A DNA stretch of 44,110 bases, from positions 1 through 44,110 of the forward strand of contig CAZOPF010000044.1 of the NCBI GenBank assembly GCA_964581605.1. The letters run 5' to 3'. The position numbers and the translations under genes are program-made. Source of the stretch: CAADGU01 sp964581605 (lineage in GTDB: Bacteria > Chloroflexota > Anaerolineae > Promineifilales > Promineifilaceae). The notes under the pieces were generated by a model that saw nothing but the letters and a program-made list of their open reading frames with translations, was not told the origin of the DNA and ran no database searches. The first letter of the stretch is position 1, and every line of letters begins with the position of its first letter. This document shows positions 40,826 through 44,110 of the stretch, piece by piece.

Positions 40826-40942
40826 CTATGCCTCCTGAATGTCTAAATTGCCGGCGCTTGCGGTGCGTAGTTTGGCGTTATACGGCCGCAAGTTCTCGTA
40901 AATCACATCCACTGTTGTTTGGCGAAGGGTGTTTGCCTTCAT
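40826..40942 (-). CDS. Small ORF, 38 aa, with strong ribosome-binding site
   Basis: The frame begins MKANTLRQTTVDVIYENLRP and ends in GNLDIQEA. AAAAGGAGTT lies 5-6 nt before the ATG, one of the best ribosome-binding sites in the window. The stop is 1 nt before the DinB-like start codon. The sequence is soluble and mixed in charge; I recognise no family. It could be a small protein, a leader peptide, or the remainder of a larger gene. Position and signals support translation. Confidence 0.55.
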   Translation of the reverse strand: MKANTLRQTTVDVIYENLRPYNAKLRTASAGNLDIQEA

Positions 40943-40999
40943 GGGGTAACTCCTTTTGTCGGCGAGCAAGAGGATTTTAGCACAAACGTTCTGGCAAAG

Positions 41000-41398
41000 T
41001 CAAAGTCTGTGCGACCCAACGAGGTAACGAGGAAAGGCTTCTACGGCGATAGCCCAAAGCCGTTCTCTTTCGGCAGAATCTACTACTTCGCGCACGCGCA
41101 TGGCAAAAACTTCGGTCTTGTCGCGGATTTCAACATTCGGGTTCGCCTGCAAATTGTGATACCAATGGGGGTGCGTGGGTGCGCCACCCTGGGATGCCAC
41201 CAGGATATAGCTATTTCCGTCGGCCACCCTCATTAACGGGGTCTTGCGGATCGCCCCTGTTTTCCGCCCTCTATTGGTCACGATGATGACGGGCAGCCCC
41301 GTGTCCCTTAAGGTCAAACCGGCCGTACCACCGCTGCCTTCATAAAGTTCAACTTGTTCGGCCACCCACGGCCGTGGACTGGGTATATATTCGCTCAT
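41000..41398 (-). CDS. Deazaflavin-dependent (Ddn/DUF385-type) oxidoreductase, C-terminally truncated
   Basis: This 132-aa protein matches the split-barrel nitroreductase family that uses F420: LPVIIVTNRGRKTGAIRKTP, YILVASQGGAPTHPHWYHNL, QANPNVEIRD and ERERLWAIAVEAFPRYL. Family members normally continue with a Y-x-x-Y-Q-x-x-T-x-R-x-I-P-V segment. Here the frame diverges after FPRYLV and stops, so the last strand and its cofactor contacts are lost. GGAGGT lies at a good distance from the second of two adjacent ATG codons (41398). It may be non-functional. Confidence 0.72.
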   Translation of the reverse strand: MSEYIPSPRPWVAEQVELYEGSGGTAGLTLRDTGLPVIIVTNRGRKTGAIRKTPLMRVADGNSYILVASQGGAPTHPHWYHNLQANPNVEIRDKTEVFAMRVREVVDSAERERLWAIAVEAFPRYLVGSHRL

Positions 41399-41637
41399 CA
41401 TTACCTCCAATGTTCTGCTTCCGGTATGCCAACTTATGGGCACAAACGTGTGAAAGATTCCCACAAATAACATCTGGAGTACGACATATCCCCCTTTCCT
41501 GTCAATAGGGGGTCACGGCCGTTTTTCCAAATTTTCATCGTGTCGGCTTTATCGGTAGTTAGTCGACCATTTCGTTCACCCCACAACATCCGTTAAGTAA
41601 TACGGGAGTAATACTCAACTAATTTTCTTGCCGAGCC

Positions 41638-41697
41638 GACTAACGCTGGAGTTAATCCGCCGCGCGTAGCGCGATCGGCCTGAACGACTTGTTATGC
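41638..41697 (-). mobile_element. Integron attC recombination site (60 bp)
   Basis: On the minus strand it reads GCATAAC (R''), AAGTCGTTCA (L''), a CGCGC-TAC-GCGCG hairpin, TTAACTCCAGC (L') and GTTAGTC (R'). This is the classical 59-base-element layout and nearly the consensus wording. The HNH stop codon lies inside it, so the HNH C-terminus (NKSFRPIALRAAD) is encoded by the site, as is usual in gene cassettes. Confidence 0.87.
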
Positions 41698-42119
41698 GCT
41701 ATTTTCGTTAATTCAGCATCTGTACCATTTAAAACATACTCGCCGCTTTCAGCTGGGAGCGTGTAGTGTTTTTTTCCGTCCTTCTCGACATGCGCAAACC
41801 CACCTGAGCTTTGAATAACTTTTCCCTTGTTTGACCCACCGTGAGTATTCTGTTGAGAGTTACAATTTGGGCAAAGAAATTGAAGATTCTCAACCCTGTT
41901 ATCACCATTTACACCATTAATATGATCTAAAACCAGTTTCAGTGGCTTTCCATTCCATACCAATTCTGCTGTGTAGAATACGCATTGACGATTATCACAT
42001 CGTAATGGAAGAGGCGGATTTTGTTGCGGACGCCATTGAAGGTAATGTCTTCTTACGGTCGCTTGCGACTTTCGGCCCATTTCATATCGAAGGATTTCAG
42101 ATTGCTTCAATTTTGGCAA
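41652..42119 (-). CDS. HNH endonuclease-domain protein, gene cassette
   Basis: This 155-aa protein has an HNH nuclease core: CDNRQCVFYTAELVWNG, KLVLDHINGVNGDNRVENLQ and FLCPNCNSQQ, with His, Asn and paired Cys for a structural zinc. The start is TTG at 42119, supported by AAGGAG at the right distance; no ATG is available. The N-terminus (KLKQSEILRYEMGRKSQATV) is basic and may contact DNA. It lies in a ~500-bp cassette bounded by attC sites, with the gene starting ~22 nt after the recombination point, and is less G+C rich than neighbours. A homing role is possible, but the cassette context favours a mobile accessory nuclease. Confidence 0.87.
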   Translation of the reverse strand: MPKLKQSEILRYEMGRKSQATVRRHYLQWRPQQNPPLPLRCDNRQCVFYTAELVWNGKPLKLVLDHINGVNGDNRVENLQFLCPNCNSQQNTHGGSNKGKVIQSSGGFAHVEKDGKKHYTLPAESGEYVLNGTDAELTKIAHNKSFRPIALRAAD

Positions 42120-42140
42120 TTTGGCTCTCCTTCTTTTTTG

Positions 42141-42237
42141 GCCTAACGATCAGAATTGATGCGGCGCGGTCTAGCGAAACCTATAATGACCAGCGCCTCA
42201 GGCGCCGCATAATGGGCATAAGAATGCCTTGTTAAAC
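42141..42237 (-). mobile_element. Candidate second attC site (97 bp)
   Basis: On the minus strand GTTTAAC (R'') at 42231-42237 and GTTAGGC (R') at 42141-42147 bracket a region with complementary ATGCGGCGC arms. The L boxes pair poorly and one arm has an extra small hairpin. GTTAGGC is the consensus R' and lies right before the HNH gene, as expected for the cassette's 5' boundary. Confidence 0.55.
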
Positions 42238-42478
42238 GAAGCCGGTCTGGGGTCAAACAGATGGTTGGAATTTAAGCCTGTAGAATTTCAGACATGGTTG
42301 CCACCAGACTGGTCATGGCGGTTATTGTAACTACTTTGCTGGTCTAAGGTCAATCCAAAAAGAATGTCTTCTATAGCTATGTTTTCAGAACATAATGGAA
42401 ACATCATTACCTATGCTTCTACAGGTAGTGCGGATTCGTAAGCGGTGATGATGCGATTTTCAGCAAGACAGCTTTAGT
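42238..42478. other. Spacer between the cassette and brnA
   Basis: It carries one copy of the epimerase 3'-end repeat (42415-42455). A 39-codon minus-strand frame (42288-42407) is open but has no good ribosome-binding site or recognisable content. Confidence 0.5.
42415..42455. repeat. Direct repeat of the epimerase 3' end, distal copy
   Basis: It matches 43106-43146 at 35 of 41 positions. On the minus strand it still reads RIITAYESALPVEA, against RIITAYESALPVGA at the end of the intact epimerase. It flanks the BrnT-BrnA unit on the far side. Confidence 0.8.
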
Positions 42479-42760
42479 CTAGGGAAACTGTTTTAGTTCC
42501 TGGTCTATGCGCTCTTTCAAAAACAGTTTGATCAGCGATTGGTAGGGTATATCGCGCTTATTAGCAATTAACCGTAACTCATCCAGCATTAACTCTGGCA
42601 GGCGTAGAGAAATGGTTTTCGTTGATGGTTTCAGCATCGGCAAGATGGTCACTTTGGCCTCGTCCCAATCAATGTATTCAGTCGAGTCCTGGCTGGCCCA
42701 AAATGCGCGTTCTTCATCCTCATTCTTGAAGGTCGGAATATCTTTTAACTCGTTCGTCAT
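42479..42760 (-). CDS. brnA: BrnA-type CopG antitoxin
   Basis: This 93-aa protein has the CopG_antitoxin pattern: an N-terminal acidic toxin-binding part (FKNEDEERAFWASQDSTEYI) and a C-terminal ribbon-helix-helix (KTISLRLPELMLDELRLIAN, PYQSLIKLFLKERI). It should neutralise BrnT and repress the operon. GAGGTGAG precedes the ATG. Its first 41 nt overlap the toxin gene, so translation is coupled. Confidence 0.9.
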   Translation of the reverse strand: MTNELKDIPTFKNEDEERAFWASQDSTEYIDWDEAKVTILPMLKPSTKTISLRLPELMLDELRLIANKRDIPYQSLIKLFLKERIDQELKQFP

Positions 42761-43043
42761 AGCGTCTCACCTCTTTCTGGTTCATGTCCCGAACGGAAAT
42801 AACCCGAATCAATTCATCACGAATTGTGAAAGCAATAAATAACCATCGCTCTCTATCTGTCCGCCCCAAGGCAAAATACCGTTGCTCAGATTGGGAATGT
42901 TTAGTATCAGAAGCGACGATGAGGGGCAAATTGAAAAAGACCTCCTCACATTCCCCATTGGTAACACGGTGAAGATACCAATTCTTATCCAGGTTTCCTT
43001 CGTCCCATTGGAAACCTTTACAATTCGAGAGAATGTCTTTCAT
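42720..43043 (-). CDS. brnT: BrnT-type ribonuclease toxin
   Basis: This 107-aa protein matches BrnT: GFQWDEGNLDKNWYLHRVTN, CEEVFFNLPLIVA, RYFALGRTDRERWLFIAFTI and IRVISVRDMNQKEVRRYDE. The beta-sheet core with a basic C-terminal helix is that of RelE-like RNases. BrnT inhibits translation until bound by BrnA. The ATG at 43043 is preferred over 43073 because the latter lies inside the promoter (-35 TTGACA, -10 TAATAT). The H-G-V segment after the first helix differs from typical BrnT (HRVTNGE), which is a mild divergence. Confidence 0.85.
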   Translation of the reverse strand: MKDILSNCKGFQWDEGNLDKNWYLHRVTNGECEEVFFNLPLIVASDTKHSQSEQRYFALGRTDRERWLFIAFTIRDELIRVISVRDMNQKEVRRYDERVKRYSDLQE

Positions 43044-43054
43044 TGCAATTTTGT

Positions 43055-43083
43055 ATATTACAGGCATATACAAGGCATGTCAA
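43055..43083 (-). promoter_or_regulatory. brnTA promoter
   Basis: On the minus strand TTGACA (43078-43083) and TAATAT (43055-43060) are 17 nt apart; brnT begins 11 nt after the -10 box. Two direct ATGCCT copies in the spacer may be antitoxin contacts. Confidence 0.7.
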
Positions 43084-43101
43084 TAAATCTATACCTTCTG
43101 T

Positions 43102-44097
43102 CTAGGCTCCTACAGGCAAGGCAGATTCGTAGGCGGTGATGATGCGGTCCATGAGGTGGTCGAGTTCGGTGTTGACCACTTGCCGCGCCGCGTTAGCGTC
43201 GTACCAGGCCATGATTTCGCGTGCGCCCTGGGCAAAGGGGATGGTGGCGGCAAAGCCGGGTATGAGGCGCTTGATTTTGCTGTTGTCGAAGATCATGCTG
43301 TGCGTTTTGTCACCGAGCAGGCTGTCACCCCAACTGCTGCTGAAGCGGGCAATGAAGTCAGAGGGGATGTGGACAATTTGGGCTTCAGTACCGGTTGCCT
43401 GAGCTACCAGTTCCACAATCTGGTTCCAGGTGAGCCATTCGTCGGAGGTGATGTGGAAAGTTTCGCCGATGGTGTGGTTGTTGCCCAGCAGGCCCACAAA
43501 CCCTTTGGCGAAGTCGCGGTGGTGGGTCATTGTCCACAGGGATGTGCCATCGCCATGCACGATCACTTTTTTGCCCTGGCGCATCCGGTGGACGTTGGTG
43601 TAGCCGCCGTGCATGGGCAGGAGGGTCTGGTCGTAGGTGTGTGACGGCCGTACCACCGTCATCGGAAAACCATCCTCCCGGTACGCCCGCAGCAGCCGCT
43701 CTTCGCAGGCGATCTTGTTACGGGAGTAAGCCCAGTAGGGATTGTGCAGCGGTGTGGATTCGGTGACGGGCAGATTGGCGGGCGGCGTCTGGTAAGCGGA
43801 GGCGGAACTGATGAAGATGTATTGGCGGGTACGGCCGTGAAACAAGCTCAGGTCGGTCTCAATATGCTCCGGCGTAAAAGCGATCCAATCCACTACTGTG
43901 TCAAACTGGTGGTTGCCTAATGCCTGTAATGCCGATTCCCTGTCCCGAATATCACCGTGTAGGATAGTCGCGCCCGGTGTGGGCAGCCGCTGGCTCTGCC
44001 CCCGGTTCAATAAATACAACTCCATGCCCTGTTCCACAGCCAACGGCGCACACGCCGAACTGATAATCCCTGTACCGCCTATGAACAATACTTTCAT
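43102..44097 (-). CDS. NAD-dependent epimerase/dehydratase (extended SDR)
   Basis: This 331-aa protein begins with the dinucleotide-binding MKVLFIGGTGIISSACAPLA, then FDTVVDWIAFTPEHIE, the serine region YIFISSASAYQT, the catalytic Tyr-x-x-x-Lys in YSRNKIACEE, VVRPSHTYD and THHRDFAKGFVGLLG. It resembles CSP41/isoflavone-reductase-like members acting on nucleotide sugars, but the substrate is unknown. GGAGAAAC precedes the ATG, so the gene is complete near the window edge. Its 3' end has been duplicated beyond the toxin-antitoxin unit. Confidence 0.9.
   Translation of the reverse strand: MKVLFIGGTGIISSACAPLAVEQGMELYLLNRGQSQRLPTPGATILHGDIRDRESALQALGNHQFDTVVDWIAFTPEHIETDLSLFHGRTRQYIFISSASAYQTPPANLPVTESTPLHNPYWAYSRNKIACEERLLRAYREDGFPMTVVRPSHTYDQTLLPMHGGYTNVHRMRQGKKVIVHGDGTSLWTMTHHRDFAKGFVGLLGNNHTIGETFHITSDEWLTWNQIVELVAQATGTEAQIVHIPSDFIARFSSSWGDSLLGDKTHSMIFDNSKIKRLIPGFAATIPFAQGAREIMAWYDANAARQVVNTELDHLMDRIITAYESALPVGA
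43106..43146. repeat. Direct repeat of the epimerase 3' end, proximal copy (within the gene)
   Basis: It forms the last codons of the epimerase gene. The partner copy lies 691 bp away beyond the toxin-antitoxin genes. Confidence 0.8.
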
Positions 44098-44110
44098 CTG
44101 GTTTCTCCTC

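Larger units (their letters stand above)
687..43838. repeat. Dispersed palindrome ACGGCCGT, about 78 copies
   Basis: By eye I find about 78 exact copies, in coding and non-coding DNA. Examples are at 687, 3809, 4921, 7018, 9780, 12323, 16530, 19521, 24160, 27707, 31620, 36180, 38447, 41515 and 43831. About one copy is expected by chance at this base composition. In genes it mostly reads Thr-Ala-Val or (Asn/Asp/His)-Gly-Arg, so several frames are used. CGGCCG with other flanks occurs only about 25-30 times. Confidence 0.9.

Noticed and set aside
41652..42119. HNH gene as a homing endonuclease in an intron or intein
   Set aside because: There is no interrupted host gene and no intron structure. 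The attC boundaries give a better explanation.
42288..42407. 39-codon minus-strand frame between attC and brnA
   Set aside because: It has no convincing ribosome-binding site and no recognisable content; kept only as part of the spacer description.

Overview
The window most resembles a chromosomal segment of a Chloroflexota bacterium, probably of the Anaerolineae type. This is inference from content, not from a marker gene. The supporting features are secreted proteins with Pro/Thr spacers and NBR1-type Ig and META domains, an FMN-riboswitch-controlled RibXY-type riboflavin importer, a deazaflavin (F420)-type oxidoreductase, large GT-C glycosyltransferases with beta-sandwich tails, and promoters whose -10 box lies 6-7 nt before the start codon. 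No rRNA, tRNA, CRISPR or phage genes are visible. A 100-N assembly gap lies at 37065-37164.

Layout: 1-4.7 kb is a signalling cluster (LuxR-type tail, periplasmic-binding lipoprotein, HAMP-GAF histidine kinase, two single-domain receivers). 4.9-8.6 kb has an alpha-oxoamine synthase and a GT-C membrane protein. 8.6-13.6 kb has an NYN-domain protein, PcrA/UvrD helicase, an MFS transporter and a GNAT enzyme. 13.8-16.4 kb has a PadR regulator with an operator-promoter, a HAAS-type membrane protein and a DUF4349 lipoprotein. 16.5-19.5 kb, on the minus strand, is promoter, FMN riboswitch, terminator, then permease, binding protein and ATPase. 19.5-20.8 kb holds transposase debris and a YefM-YoeB toxin-antitoxin pair. 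20.8-30.1 kb has prephenate dehydratase, a second GT-C protein and a tandem pair of chimeric SBP-NBR1-Ig-META proteins. 30.1-34.4 kb has Hsp20, a Yip1-like protein, a sugar-dehydrogenase-like lipoprotein, a regulator remnant and a BNR-repeat/ubiquitin-like pair. 34.5-36 kb is a HAD-TPR unit bracketed by 100-bp direct repeats. 36-41.4 kb has a CE2-like esterase, MurA with Asp in place of the catalytic Cys, a YcaQ/AlkX-like protein, DinB-like, a 38-aa small ORF and a truncated deazaflavin oxidoreductase. 41.4-43.1 kb is an accessory islet: an HNH gene cassette with integron attC sites and a BrnT-BrnA toxin-antitoxin pair between copies of the 3' end of the neighbouring epimerase gene.

Two signals run through the whole window and are not explained by the genes. 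First, the palindrome ACGGCCGT occurs about 78 times by eye, roughly once per 565 bp, against about one expected by chance. It sits in genes and spacers alike and is absent from 41.5 to 43.6 kb. Second, most long spacers hold a self-complementary element whose arms are tandem 7- or 8-nt words. The word differs from site to site but the architecture is the same, and one such element sits inside the variable arm of the FMN riboswitch. A third pattern is leaderless-type promoters before at least six genes.
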